A stretch of DNA of 34,633 nt from Micavibrio_C sp964577255 (GCA_964577255.1 CAZNYM010000019.1:1-34633); one strand, 5' to 3'. Counted from the stretch's first letter, positions 24,019 through 32,719 are shown. A program made the numbers and translations. Notes: generated by a model from the sequence alone, not told the origin.

Positions 24019-24711
24019 TCAGGTGCCGGTCTTTTGCTGGCCGTCCGTGGGGGCGCTCGATTTGTTGGGCGTTGCGGGCGTACCCTTGATCTTTTTCCAC
24101 AGCGAACGGATGCGGATGCCGCGCGCCGCCTGCAGGGCGGCCATGCGGTGGCGCTCGAAAGGCGTGGGGGTCTTCTTCTCTTCAGGCACAGGGATACCAG
24201 CCGGTTTCTTGTCGGCCTGCGCCGGGGCGGGACGCGCGGCATTGGCGGGGGCGGGTTTTTTGCCTTCCATCATGCGGCGCATCTGGACGCGGCGGTCGCG
24301 CTCGATCTGCAGCTCGGCCTTCAGCTCCTCGGCCTGCTTCTGGCTGTACTGGCTGGTCAGCAGCACCTGCTGCGCCTGTTTCTGCCACTGGTCGCGTTGG
24401 TCTTTCAGGTCGTCGATCTGCTCGCGCGCCCCGTCAAGCTGTTCCTCGAGCATGCGCACGCGCATCTTCAGGCGTTCGGTTTCCAGGAGGGCCGTGGCCT
24501 TTTCAAGCTCGGCCTCGACATCGGGGCTGTGCTGCGGCTCGGCCGGCTGTGGCGCCAGGCCGAAGACGCGCTCGAGTTCGGACACGTCAATGACGCGGCG
24601 CCCGGCATTGTCCACCTCGTAGGACAGTTTGCCGGCCTTCATGGCCCGCTGGATGGTCGACTTGGACCGCCCGGTCAGGTCGGCGGCACGCTGGGGACCT
24701 ACTTTAGCCAT
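24019..24711 (-). CDS. HTH and coiled-coil protein, unknown
   Basis: A 230-residue protein with an N-terminal helix-turn-helix of MerR-like pattern (about 1-50: MAKVGPQRAADLTGRSKSTI, then IDVSELERVFGL). A long Leu/Glu/Gln coiled coil follows (about 65-155), then a Pro/Ala/Lys linker and a basic C-terminal helix (FERHRMAALQAARGIRIRSL). The plan resembles plasmid KfrA-like or partition-linked coiled-coil DNA-binding proteins, although the gene is in a chromosomal context. It lies 50 bases after the SapC-family gene on the same strand, so they may share a transcript. Confidence 0.8.
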   Translation of the reverse strand: MAKVGPQRAADLTGRSKSTIQRAMKAGKLSYEVDNAGRRVIDVSELERVFGLAPQPAEPQHSPDVEAELEKATALLETERLKMRVRMLEEQLDGAREQIDDLKDQRDQWQKQAQQVLLTSQYSQKQAEELKAELQIERDRRVQMRRMMEGKKPAPANAARPAPAQADKKPAGIPVPEEKKTPTPFERHRMAALQAARGIRIRSLWKKIKGTPATPNKSSAPTDGQQKTGT

Positions 24712-24761
24712 GAATGACGCTCCTTTGCCTGTCCGTTGTCGTTGCTGGTTTATGGTTTAGA

Positions 24762-25550
24762 TCAGTTGGCTTTCTTGCCGTCGAGCTTCTGGCCCAGAAG
24801 ACGGGTCAGGCGGCCCCATTGCGCTCCGGAGAAGAGATGCGCATAGAGGAAGGGTAGCCAGCCCTTTTTGCGCCATTCCAGGAACGTGTCATCGCTCATC
24901 TGCGCCAGTTTCTGCTCGTCGACGATGCGGAAGCCGGAGAAGTTGATCTTGCGGCCGCCTACCGTGATCTCAGCCTGGCGGTCGACCAGCAGGCCGCTGT
25001 CGGCCAGGGCTTTGCTGAAGATGATCGTCTGCTGGGCCGCGGCATGATACGACTTGCAGAATTCAAGGGCGTTCTGGGCCAGGGCCGAGGCCTTGCCGTC
25101 CTTGTCGAAGAATTTCTGATCGCTTTTCTCGTCCAGGATGGCCGGGTCATTATCGACGCACAGGGTCAGCTGGTCGCTGCCCGGCACCTCGGAGAAAATG
25201 AACGGGTAGCGGCGGATATAGGCCGGTATGTAAGCATCCTCGCGCCACTCGTTTTTCTCGTTCAGGAACAGGTTTTCGTTGTCGCGCAGGCCCAGGAGCG
25301 CCACCGGCGTGGCGTTGCCGTCCGGGCTGAAGGCGATGGGGTAGAAATGGCTGATCTGCGGCATTTCGATCATGTTGACCGGCACCGCGTTGACCTGGGC
25401 CGTGAACGCCAGGCCGAAATTCTTCTTCAGACCCAGATTGCCGTGGCGCTTGGCGTCCAGGGGCATAGGGGCTTTGTAAAACAGGGGCAGCTGACCCGCC
25501 GCACCCTTGTTGTTTTGACCGGTTTCGGCGGCAGCCTGTTTCTTGGCCAT
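24762..25550 (-). CDS. SapC family protein
   Basis: A 262-residue protein of the SapC family, named after a Campylobacter S-layer locus but with no proven biochemical role. Family traits are LFYKAPMPLDAKRHGN near the start, HFYPIAFSPDG, the IRRYPFIFS segment, the acidic middle LDEKSDQKFFD, and FRIVDEQKLAQM at about 210. There is no signal peptide or membrane helix. The initial 18 residues are Lys/Ala/Gln-rich and variable. It is divergent from the UDP-glucose dehydrogenase gene, with 225 bases between. Confidence 0.88.
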   Translation of the reverse strand: MAKKQAAAETGQNNKGAAGQLPLFYKAPMPLDAKRHGNLGLKKNFGLAFTAQVNAVPVNMIEMPQISHFYPIAFSPDGNATPVALLGLRDNENLFLNEKNEWREDAYIPAYIRRYPFIFSEVPGSDQLTLCVDNDPAILDEKSDQKFFDKDGKASALAQNALEFCKSYHAAAQQTIIFSKALADSGLLVDRQAEITVGGRKINFSGFRIVDEQKLAQMSDDTFLEWRKKGWLPFLYAHLFSGAQWGRLTRLLGQKLDGKKAN

Positions 25551-25711
25551 GGCGGCTTTATTCCTTTTGCGTGCAGAAAGAGTTCATGAATGTCAGGAGA
25601 TTCATAACTAATCCAAAAACGGGTCAGGCGTCCAGTCAGAAACGCGCCGGGGCGCGAAATATTATGTCCAATTTTGTCCGTTTTTATTTTTCGTAATTTA
25701 TTGGAAATGCT

Positions 25712-25739
25712 TTGCCGTGACCCGGTTTTGCGCTAGGTT
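25712..25739 (+). promoter_or_regulatory. Candidate promoter of ugd
   Basis: TTGCCG (25712-25717), 16 bases, then TAGGTT (25734-25739), 36 bases before the ugd ATG and just after an AT-rich stretch. The boxes are only fair matches to sigma-70. Confidence 0.3.
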
Positions 25740-25775
25740 CCTGCCAGGTTAACGACCGGCGCAAAGGAGCCAGGC

Positions 25776-27119
25776 ATGAAAATCGCGGTTGTCGGAACGG
25801 GCTATGTCGGGCTGGTGTCGGGGACGTGCTTCGCCGAGTTCGGCATCAACGTCACCTGCGTCGACCGCGACGCCGAGAAGATCAAGCGCCTGAAGAAGGG
25901 CGAGGTGCCGATTTACGAACCCGGGCTCGAAAACCTGCTGGCCCGCCAGATCGCGGCCGGGCGGATCGCCTTCACCACCCAGCTGGCCGAATCAGTGCGC
26001 GAAGCCGATGCCGTGTTCATCGCCGTGGGTACGCCGCCCCGGCACACCGACGGGCACGCCGATCTCTCCTACGTTTACGAGGCTGCCAAGGAAATCGCCG
26101 CCAATATCCGCGGCTATACGGTGGTGGTCACCAAATCGACCGTGCCGGTGGGCACCGCCAGCGAGATTTACCGCATCATGCGCGCGGCCGCCCCCGAGGC
26201 TGAATTCGATGTGGTTTCCAATCCCGAATTCCTGCGCGAGGGCGCCGCGGTCGAAGATTTCATGCGCCCTGACCGCGTGGTGATTGGCACGACATCCGAA
26301 CGCGCGCGCGAAGTGATGCGCGAGCTTTACCGTCCGCTTTACCTCAACGAAACGCCGGTGGTGTTCACCACGCGTGAAACCGCCGAGATCATCAAATACG
26401 CGGCGAATGCCTTTCTGGCCACAAAGATCACGTTCATCAACGAGATCGCCAATCTGTGCGAAAAGGCGAAAGCCGACGTGCAGGATGTCGCGCGCGCCAT
26501 CGGCATGGACGGGCGCATAGGCTCAAAATTCCTGCATGCCGGGCCCGGTTACGGCGGCTCGTGCTTCCCCAAGGACACGCTGGCGCTCGTGCATACGGGC
26601 GAGCTTCTGGGCGCGCCCCAGCGCATCGTGGAAACGGTGGTGCAGGTCAACGCCCAGCGCCAGAAAGACATGGCCGAGCGCATCATCGCCGCCTGCGGCG
26701 GCAGCGTGAAGGACAAGCGCATCGCCGTGCTGGGGATTTCCTTCAAGCCCAATACCGATGACGTGCGCGACGCGCCCAGCCTGGTGATCGTGCCGGCGCT
26801 GCAGGAAGCAGGGGCGGCGGTGGCCGCGTTCGATCCGCAGGCGCGCCCGCACGCGGAAAAGCTTCTGCCCGGCGTGTACTGGGCCAAGGATCCCTACGAC
26901 GCGGCGAAAAACGCCGAGGCATTGGTGATCCTGACCGAATGGAACGAGTTTCGCGCGCTCGATCTCGAGAAAATCGGCGGGCTTTTGAAAACCCGCCGCC
27001 TGATCGATCTGCGCAACGTCTACAAGCCGCAGGAAGCGCTTAACGCCGGCTTCCATTACGTGTCGATCGGCCGCCCCGAGGCGGGCGCCGAGAAAGCCGC
27101 GAAGGTCAAGGCGGCTTAA
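25776..27119 (+). CDS. ugd: UDP-glucose 6-dehydrogenase
   Basis: A 447-residue enzyme that oxidises UDP-glucose to UDP-glucuronate for capsule, exopolysaccharide or lipid A sugars. The NAD site is VVGTGYVGLVSG; the catalytic cysteine is Cys263 in GPGYGGSCFPKDT; a C-terminal UDP-binding domain follows (about 310-430, SFKPNTDDVRDAPS). Length is normal for the family. AAGGAG stands seven bases before the ATG. Its TAA overlaps the stop of the convergent sigma4-like gene (27116-27119). No other polysaccharide gene is next to it. Confidence 0.97.
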   Translation: MKIAVVGTGYVGLVSGTCFAEFGINVTCVDRDAEKIKRLKKGEVPIYEPGLENLLARQIAAGRIAFTTQLAESVREADAVFIAVGTPPRHTDGHADLSYVYEAAKEIAANIRGYTVVVTKSTVPVGTASEIYRIMRAAAPEAEFDVVSNPEFLREGAAVEDFMRPDRVVIGTTSERAREVMRELYRPLYLNETPVVFTTRETAEIIKYAANAFLATKITFINEIANLCEKAKADVQDVARAIGMDGRIGSKFLHAGPGYGGSCFPKDTLALVHTGELLGAPQRIVETVVQVNAQRQKDMAERIIAACGGSVKDKRIAVLGISFKPNTDDVRDAPSLVIVPALQEAGAAVAAFDPQARPHAEKLLPGVYWAKDPYDAAKNAEALVILTEWNEFRALDLEKIGGLLKTRRLIDLRNVYKPQEALNAGFHYVSIGRPEAGAEKAAKVKAA

Positions 27120-27832
27120 CGCAGAGCGTGCGTGATTTTGCTTATGGCGGCGTCGAATGTCTGGCCGCTTGAGATATGAGGCCGGATTTCTTCGATTCCC
27201 ACATAGCCGTTCACCGCCGCGAAAGCGAAGACGGTGTCGAGTCCCTCCAGGCACAGCTTGCGCGCCCGGCTTTCGGGAATGCCCAGCTCTTCGCCTATGC
27301 TCCGGTGCGAAACGGGCGCGGTCTTCATGTAATGCGCGGTGAAGGCGCTTTTGTGCCCGTCGGTCGGCATAAAGGGCAGGGCACCCTCTGCGCATTCGTC
27401 GAAGAACAGCATCAGCTCTTTTCTGACCAGGACGCCGTCACACATCTCCTGATGGAAACGGTTGAAGCGCCCGGGGCTGTTAGACTGAAGGCGCAGGTGT
27501 TCGATCGGGGCCAGGCCCAGATAGGCGCTGCCGGCGTATAGGGCGTCCGTCACCGCTTCCTCGATCTGCCGCACTCTTTCGGTGGACGTTTCAAGCTCGC
27601 GGGACACTTCTTCGAGCGTGGGCGGGTCGGCCGGCATGATGCGCCGTTCCAGTACCTTGCGCTGCAACTGGTTAAGATAGGGCAGGACGGTCGCGACAAT
27701 GTTGATGAAGGCTTCGCGGCGCTCGGAGGCAATGGCGCCCGACAGGGTTTCATCGCCCGTGCCGATAACATCTTCGTAGGTGAGGTCCATGTTCGGATCG
27801 AACCGGGCCTGCAAGGAAACAACGCGCTGCAC
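27116..27832 (-). CDS. Double sigma-region-4-like HTH protein A
   Basis: A 238-residue protein starting with GTG (27832), with AGGGAGG six bases before it. Residues about 50-98 look like RpoH-type sigma regions 3-4: LPYLNQLQRKVLERR, then TLEEVSREL and STERVRQIEEAV. A second domain, about 152-204, has the same plan (LPFMPTDGHKSAF, then HRSIGEELGIPESRARKLCL). Between them is RFHQEMCDGV, shared with its neighbour. Sigma region 2, which melts DNA and binds core polymerase, is absent, so this is not a complete sigma factor. It might be an anti-sigma mimic or DNA-binding regulator; function is inferred. Confidence 0.85.
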   Translation of the reverse strand: MQRVVSLQARFDPNMDLTYEDVIGTGDETLSGAIASERREAFINIVATVLPYLNQLQRKVLERRIMPADPPTLEEVSRELETSTERVRQIEEAVTDALYAGSAYLGLAPIEHLRLQSNSPGRFNRFHQEMCDGVLVRKELMLFFDECAEGALPFMPTDGHKSAFTAHYMKTAPVSHRSIGEELGIPESRARKLCLEGLDTVFAFAAVNGYVGIEEIRPHISSGQTFDAAISKITHALR

Positions 27833-27866
27833 GCAAACCTCCCTGAAATTTTTTTGTTAGATCGTC

Positions 27867-27904
27867 GCCTTAAAAGACTTTTCCAAAAAATTCAAATTTA
27901 AGGC
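27867..27904 (-). repeat. Inverted repeat between the two sigma4-like genes
   Basis: GCCTTAAA (27867-27874) and TTTAAGGC (27897-27904) are perfect 8-bp arms; the 22-base loop holds AAAAGACTTTT, itself a dyad. The right arm includes the stop of gene B. It may act as a partial terminator or an RNA-stability element between the two genes. Confidence 0.45.
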
Positions 27905-28662
27905 TGGGGAACCCCGCCGCCGCGCCTTTTACGCCATTCCACCAGCGCGGTTTCGAAAATGTCGGGATAGTGTATATGCTCGGCAAAATCGGCGGCGGCG
28001 GCCCGGCCTTCACTGACGGCCGTGGCATATATGACGTCCATCGCCTTCAGGCAGAATTTTTTGGCGGTGTCGCCAGTTATATCCATCACCCGGCCAATCT
28101 CCATGAAAGATCTGGGTTTTCGTTCAAGGTGATGCATTCTGAAGGCCTGCCAGTGGCGGTTGGGGATCAGAGGCTTGGCCTTGTGCGCCAGACGGACAAA
28201 ATCGGTGAATAATTCAGGCTCTTCGATGACGCCGTCGCACATTTCCCGGTAAATGGCTTCGAAAAAAGTTACGCTGTGCGCTTGCGCTTTCATGTCCCGG
28301 TAGGGGGTGTAGTCCAGATACGCAGCACTGGCGCGCAGCACGTCGCGGACGGCACACTCCATATGTTCAACCACTTTGACGGTTACGCCGAGGTCTTGAG
28401 CGATATCTTTGTGCCTCCGCGGTGCCCCACCTTCGTCTTCCCGCAGGCGCGCATCGAGCAGCATCCGGTGGTTTGCATCCAGATAAGGAACGGCTTTTGT
28501 CAGGATTTTCAGCGCCGCCTGCTGGCTTTCCCGGAAAAGCACCCGGTTCAGGGTGCCGTCGCGCAGGTTGTTTTCGTGGAAAGGGCTTCGTCCCGCATCG
28601 GTAAAGGACGACATGATGTCGAATGTCTCGTGGACACCCAGGGATTCGGGGGTGCTGCGCAT
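27898..28662 (-). CDS. Double sigma-region-4-like HTH protein B
   Basis: A 254-residue paralogue of the following gene. The first HTH is at about 58-108 (VPYLDANHRMLLDARL, then RHKDIAQDLGVTVKVVEHM), less close to sigma than in protein A. The shared EMCDGV motif is at 140-145 and the second HTH at about 162-210 (LIPNRHWQAFRMHHL, FMEIGRVMDITGDTAKKFCL). A longer N-terminus and a charged tail (WRKRRGGG) differ from A. GGGAGAG precedes the ATG by seven bases. The pair shares direction and a 65-base gap, so a common transcript is likely. pleD is the next gene upstream. Confidence 0.82.
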   Translation of the reverse strand: MRSTPESLGVHETFDIMSSFTDAGRSPFHENNLRDGTLNRVLFRESQQAALKILTKAVPYLDANHRMLLDARLREDEGGAPRRHKDIAQDLGVTVKVVEHMECAVRDVLRASAAYLDYTPYRDMKAQAHSVTFFEAIYREMCDGVIEEPELFTDFVRLAHKAKPLIPNRHWQAFRMHHLERKPRSFMEIGRVMDITGDTAKKFCLKAMDVIYATAVSEGRAAAADFAEHIHYPDIFETALVEWRKRRGGGVPQP

Positions 28663-28714
28663 GATTTACTCTCCCTGTGTTTCTTCTGTTTTGCGGAAAC
28701 AATAGGGGTGATAT

Positions 28715-28735
28715 GGCAAAACCGCAAGTTTTGCC
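28715..28735. promoter_or_regulatory. Inverted repeat upstream of sigma4-like gene B
   Basis: GGCAAAAC (28715-28722), CGCAA, GTTTTGCC (28728-28735): perfect 8-bp arms, 5-base centre, 53 bases before the ATG of gene B and after the pleD stop. No T-run follows on the minus strand, so an operator is more likely than a terminator. Confidence 0.55.
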
Positions 28736-28777
28736 TATCGGAAGGTTAATAATTTGATTTAGAACGATATTTTACGG

Positions 28778-30202
28778 CTATTCCAGCGGGCGGCGGAGTT
28801 CCTGGCGGAATTTTTCCGGATCGAGCTTGCCGATCTTCTCGAACACCGTGCAGTTGCGGCCGATCTTCTTGGCCTCGTAAAGCGCCTTGTCGGCGCGGTC
28901 GAGCACGCCCTGCACGCTGTGCGGCCCGGGCTCGATCAGCGCTCCGCCGATCGACGTGGTGATGCTGACTTCGCCCTGCGGATGGCTGCACTTGAACGGC
29001 CGTTCGGCGATCGACATGCGCAGACGCTCGGCGACATGCAGCGCCATGTCCTCGCTGGTGTCGGGCAGGATGGCGACGAATTCCTCGCCGCCCAGACGCG
29101 CCACCAGGTCGAAGCTGCGCAGATTGTCTTTCAGGCGAAAGGCGAAGGTTTTCAGGACTTCGTCGCCCACGCCGTGGCCGTAAGTGTCGTTGGTCTTCTT
29201 GAAAAAATCGATATCGAGCAGCAGGGCGCAGAGATTTTTGCGCGTCTCGTTGCTTTTCTCGATCATCTTCTGCAGATGCACTTCCATGTAGCGGCGGTTG
29301 TAAAGGCCGGTCAGCGGATCGGTCAGTGCCATGGAAAGGCTGACCTGGTAATTGGCGTGCAGGCGCTCCTGGTAGCGGCGGCGGCGGATCTGGGTGCGGG
29401 CGCGGGCCAGGAATTCGTTGCGGTCGACCGGGCGCAGGATGTAGTCGTTGGCGCCGATCTCAAGCCCGCGGGCGATGCGCTCGAGATCCATCTCGGTTGC
29501 CAGCATGACGATCGGCAGCGCCCGGGTGCGTTCATTCGACTTAAGATGCGAGCACAGGCGCAGCCCATCCTCTTTCTTAAGGTTGAGGCTGATGACCAGC
29601 AGGTCGAAATCATGCTGCGACACAAGCTCCATCGCCTTCATGCCGCTGTCGACCGGGATGACGTTGTCGTTGTCGCGGTGCAGGGTCTCGACGATCTTGT
29701 CGGCCTCGAACATCTGGTCGTCAACCACCAGCACGCGGGCGTTCTCCACCGGCTCGCTCATGACCGTGGACTGGTCGAGCACGCCAAGCTGCGAAGCGGT
29801 GCTTTCACGCGCGCGCCATTCGTCTACCGTCATCTTTAGGCGCACGAGCGAGCGTACGCGCGCCATCAGTGCCACATCGTTGACGGGCTTTGACAGGAAA
29901 TCGTCGGCGCCGGCTTCGAGCCCGCGCACGCGGTCGCTGCTGTCGGTCAGGGCTGTCACCATGACGACGGGAATGTGGGAATAGGAAGGATTACTTTTGA
30001 CGCGCTTGCAGACTTCAAAACCGTCCATGCCCGGCATCATGACGTCGAGCAGGATGATGTCGGGGCTGTCCTGCGCCACTTTCTGCAGGGCTTCGTCGCC
30101 GCTGGTGGCGGTGAGGACGTCGTAATACTCGCTGCTGAGCTTGGCCTCGAGCAGCTTGACGTTGGGCAGTATGTCATCGACGACGAGAACGCGGGCCGAC
30201 AT
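28778..30202 (-). CDS. pleD: Response regulator diguanylate cyclase PleD
   Basis: A 474-residue cell-cycle regulator that makes cyclic di-GMP when phosphorylated. It has REC1 (about 1-120; acceptor Asp53, Lys105), REC2 (about 154-270), and GGDEF (about 292-460). REC2 is degenerate: the acceptor position is Ser205 (LLVISLNL) and the usual Lys is Arg257, so it serves as a dimerisation adaptor. The active site is GGEEF (371-375), and the RSFD inhibitory I-site is five residues before it (362-365), so feedback inhibition is expected. The domain order and the divK neighbour 16 bases upstream match Caulobacter. Confidence 0.95.
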   Translation of the reverse strand: MSARVLVVDDILPNVKLLEAKLSSEYYDVLTATSGDEALQKVAQDSPDIILLDVMMPGMDGFEVCKRVKSNPSYSHIPVVMVTALTDSSDRVRGLEAGADDFLSKPVNDVALMARVRSLVRLKMTVDEWRARESTASQLGVLDQSTVMSEPVENARVLVVDDQMFEADKIVETLHRDNDNVIPVDSGMKAMELVSQHDFDLLVISLNLKKEDGLRLCSHLKSNERTRALPIVMLATEMDLERIARGLEIGANDYILRPVDRNEFLARARTQIRRRRYQERLHANYQVSLSMALTDPLTGLYNRRYMEVHLQKMIEKSNETRKNLCALLLDIDFFKKTNDTYGHGVGDEVLKTFAFRLKDNLRSFDLVARLGGEEFVAILPDTSEDMALHVAERLRMSIAERPFKCSHPQGEVSITTSIGGALIEPGPHSVQGVLDRADKALYEAKKIGRNCTVFEKIGKLDPEKFRQELRRPLE

Positions 30203-30218
30203 TGTCTGTTGATTCCGG

Positions 30219-30584
30219 TTAAGTCAGGTGTTTGTGAACCACTTCCATGAAGTGGGTCACTGAGATGGGTTTGGAGATGTAATCCTCGCAGCCGCCTTCG
30301 CGGATCTTCTGCTCGTCGCCCTTCATGGCGAAGGCGGTGACGGCGATGACGGGGATGGTTTTCAGCTCGGCGTCCGCCTTCAGCCAGCGCGTAACGTCGA
30401 GGCCCGAGACCTCCGGCAGTTGGATATCCATAAGAATAAGGTCCGGCCTATTCTTGCGTGCAAGATCCAAAACGTCCTTGCCGTTGCGCGTCTGGATGGT
30501 GGCGATGCCGTGCGCTTCCAGCAAATCGTGGAAGAGCTTCATGTTCAGTTCGTTATCTTCGACAACCAGGACGGTCTTGGTCAT
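30219..30584 (-). CDS. divK: Single-domain response regulator DivK
   Basis: A 121-residue receiver that links the PleC/DivJ kinases to the CtrA pathway. The acceptor is Asp53 (ILMDIQLPE), with acidic pocket VEDNELN at 8-14 and Lys105 (YISKP). No output domain follows, as in DivK. It is the first gene of a divK-pleD operon, with 16 bases between. The 123 bases before it, up to the EipB stop, hold its promoter region; no TTAA-N7-TTAA is seen there. Confidence 0.95.
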   Translation of the reverse strand: MTKTVLVVEDNELNMKLFHDLLEAHGIATIQTRNGKDVLDLARKNRPDLILMDIQLPEVSGLDVTRWLKADAELKTIPVIAVTAFAMKGDEQKIREGGCEDYISKPISVTHFMEVVHKHLT

Positions 30585-30707
30585 GGGGGGTCCGCACGGT
30601 AAAAGGTCTTTTTGGTCTGCAGCTTAATCCTAAGGCACGGACCTTTCGAAAAACTTAAGGTAATCGCTTTCACCCGGGGAGTCGAGGGAGGGTGCGGCGG
30701 TATTATG

Positions 30708-31640
30708 TTATCTTACGGTCTTGTCAAAGGGCTGAGGAAGGGGCCCTACCGGGGCCGGCGCGACGTTTTTCGGCTTCTGGCGGCTCGCCGCCGGGCGGCA
30801 GCGCTCGTTGTCCAGGCGCTCGAGCGCGATCAGCTTCTGCGAGACCGAGAAATCCTCGTAATCGACCACCATGTCGCTGATGATGCCGTTTTCGTGCAGA
30901 ACGATATCCATTTCATAGTCGGCGTTTTCGTCCTCGCTGCTCATCGGGAAGAAGGCCATGCGCACGCGCCAGGCCTTGCTGTTCACAAGCGTGGTGTCGA
31001 CCGCCGGGTTGGCCGGCATGGCGGCCACGGCATTAATCGCGCCGCCGATTACGGCACTGATCTCGATCGGCCCTTCCTCGTCACTGCCGTCGAAGACATT
31101 GGCGGTGAAGATTTTCTTGTTGTCCTTGATGCTTTTAAGCAGCGCACCCGTATGCCCCATCGGGAAAAAACTTCCTGGCGGCAGCTTGTAGGTCAGGTCG
31201 GCGGGCTGGGTGAAAGTGACGGCGCCGCCGTCTTTTTCGTCATAGTCGGCGGTGCCGCGCAGTTCCTGATAGACCTCGCCGTCGCGCTTGCGGTTGGAGG
31301 TGAAGCTGAAACTTTCCCCGTCAAAAGGTTCATAGGTGGTGAAGTCGCTGGTGATCTGCATCGGCGGGCTGTCGGCGTAATCGTAGTTCAGCTTGAAGCG
31401 GTGATCAGTGGTCCAGGCCTCGCACTCGTCGCGCACCTCGAAATACATCTGCCCGTCGATATTGATGACCGGCGAGCCGCTGCGCTTGGCGATCATCTCG
31501 ATGGCGTAGAGCGCCTTGTGTGGCACCAGGGTCTCGCGCAGCGCCTTGTCGAAACGCGCGGCCTGCGCGGCGGCGCCGGTCAGGCACAGCGCCGTCAGTA
31601 CGGCGGCAGAAAGGAATTTCGGGGCCAGGCGCATGGTCAT
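30708..31640 (-). CDS. EipB-family (DUF1849) periplasmic protein
   Basis: A 310-residue envelope protein. The Sec signal peptide (about 1-26) ends TGAAAQA-ARFD. The mature part matches EipB, a beta-spiral protein needed for envelope integrity in Brucella. It keeps two cysteines, one in DECEAW near the start and one in NERCRP near the end, which in EipB form a disulfide. I chose ATG 31640 (MTMRLAPKF) over an in-frame start at 31781 because the longer form would bury the signal peptide. The gene is divergent from the cyclase, with 257 bases between that hold no other feature I can support. Confidence 0.88.
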   Translation of the reverse strand: MTMRLAPKFLSAAVLTALCLTGAAAQAARFDKALRETLVPHKALYAIEMIAKRSGSPVINIDGQMYFEVRDECEAWTTDHRFKLNYDYADSPPMQITSDFTTYEPFDGESFSFTSNRKRDGEVYQELRGTADYDEKDGGAVTFTQPADLTYKLPPGSFFPMGHTGALLKSIKDNKKIFTANVFDGSDEEGPIEISAVIGGAINAVAAMPANPAVDTTLVNSKAWRVRMAFFPMSSEDENADYEMDIVLHENGIISDMVVDYEDFSVSQKLIALERLDNERCRPAASRQKPKNVAPAPVGPLPQPFDKTVR

Positions 31641-31897
31641 CTTCGGGTCGGATCGGAACAGGCTGGGAATAACATAGTCTCGGCACCAAGGATAGGCCAC
31701 GCCCTTGTCGAAAAGATGGCTGTTTGGAGTTTTGGGCCTCCTTTTTGAACATTCTTGCCGGGCCGGGGCGGCAAAAAACACCGTTTGCGGCAGGGCATAT
31801 CTGAAGACAGTGAGTTATCTAATTGTTTTTACTATGTTTTTTTGACTAGGCGGCTGGCACGGGCTTCGCAAAGAAGAACGCAGGAGTTTTTGCAGCC

Positions 31898-32602
31898 ATG
31901 TCTACCGACCAGACACCCATCCACCCCGATCACAACGCCCGCGCGCCGGCCCCTGCCGTCATGCGCGCGCCGCTGTCGTCGTACCGCCCGGCGGCGGATG
32001 TGACCCTGACCTGGCTGCGCGCGGCTGAGGAGCGTATCGCCCTGCTTGAAGCGCGCGTGGCGCTGCTCGAGCGCCTGTCCAGCACGGATGAACTGACCGG
32101 TCTTTTGAATCGCCGCGGACTGGCGCTCGCCTTCCGCCAGCATGTCGGTTTCTGCGCCCGAGGCCTGAGCGCGGGCGGCCTATTCGTCATCATCGATCTC
32201 GATAATTTCAAGGCCATCAACGACAACCACGGCCACCCGGCGGGCGATTGCGCCTTGCGCCTGGTCGGCCAGACGCTGCGCGAGGATATCCGCGCGATGG
32301 ATTCGGCCGCGCGCCTGGGCGGCGACGAGTTTGTGCTTCTTCTCTCCCACACGACGAAGCGCGATGCGGCTTCCCGGGCCCAGAGACTGGGCTGGAAGCT
32401 GAACAACCTGGCGCTGGCCTGGGAAGGGGACATCGTCCCCATCCGGGCCAGCCTGGGGCTGAAAACTTTTGGCGGCAGCGACGATTTCGACATGATCTTC
32501 GCCGCCGCCGATGCCGGCCTGTCCGCGTGCAAGGCGGAACTGCGCCGGAATACCGACCCATACCATGAACGGAATAGGGGAGCCACCGGACATGACGCAT
32601 GA
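31898..32602 (+). CDS. GGDEF diguanylate cyclase, no sensor domain
   Basis: A 234-residue soluble protein that should make cyclic di-GMP. A Pro/Ala-rich start is followed by a short coiled coil (about 34-60, heptads of Leu) that would dimerise two GGDEF domains. The core is DELTGLLNRRGL, then DLDNFKAIND, GGDEF (141-145), and an intact I-site RAMD (132-135). No receiver or sensor is attached, so activity is probably set by expression or partners. A strong terminator lies 118 bases downstream. Confidence 0.92.
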   Translation: MSTDQTPIHPDHNARAPAPAVMRAPLSSYRPAADVTLTWLRAAEERIALLEARVALLERLSSTDELTGLLNRRGLALAFRQHVGFCARGLSAGGLFVIIDLDNFKAINDNHGHPAGDCALRLVGQTLREDIRAMDSAARLGGDEFVLLLSHTTKRDAASRAQRLGWKLNNLALAWEGDIVPIRASLGLKTFGGSDDFDMIFAAADAGLSACKAELRRNTDPYHERNRGATGHDA

Positions 32603-32719
32603 TCTCTGACATGCGGGCGGGGGACCTCTGACCTCCAACAGATCACCCCGCGCTCCCCTTCGCTATCGCCTGCCGCCCTCCCTAACCGTGAACCCAAACC
32701 CAAGGCAGGCGATTCCCCC

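Noticed and set aside
30612..31748. 378-codon plus-strand frame opposite the EipB gene
   Set aside because: EipB-type signal peptide and disulfide cysteines are clear on the minus strand; the plus frame is a shadow.
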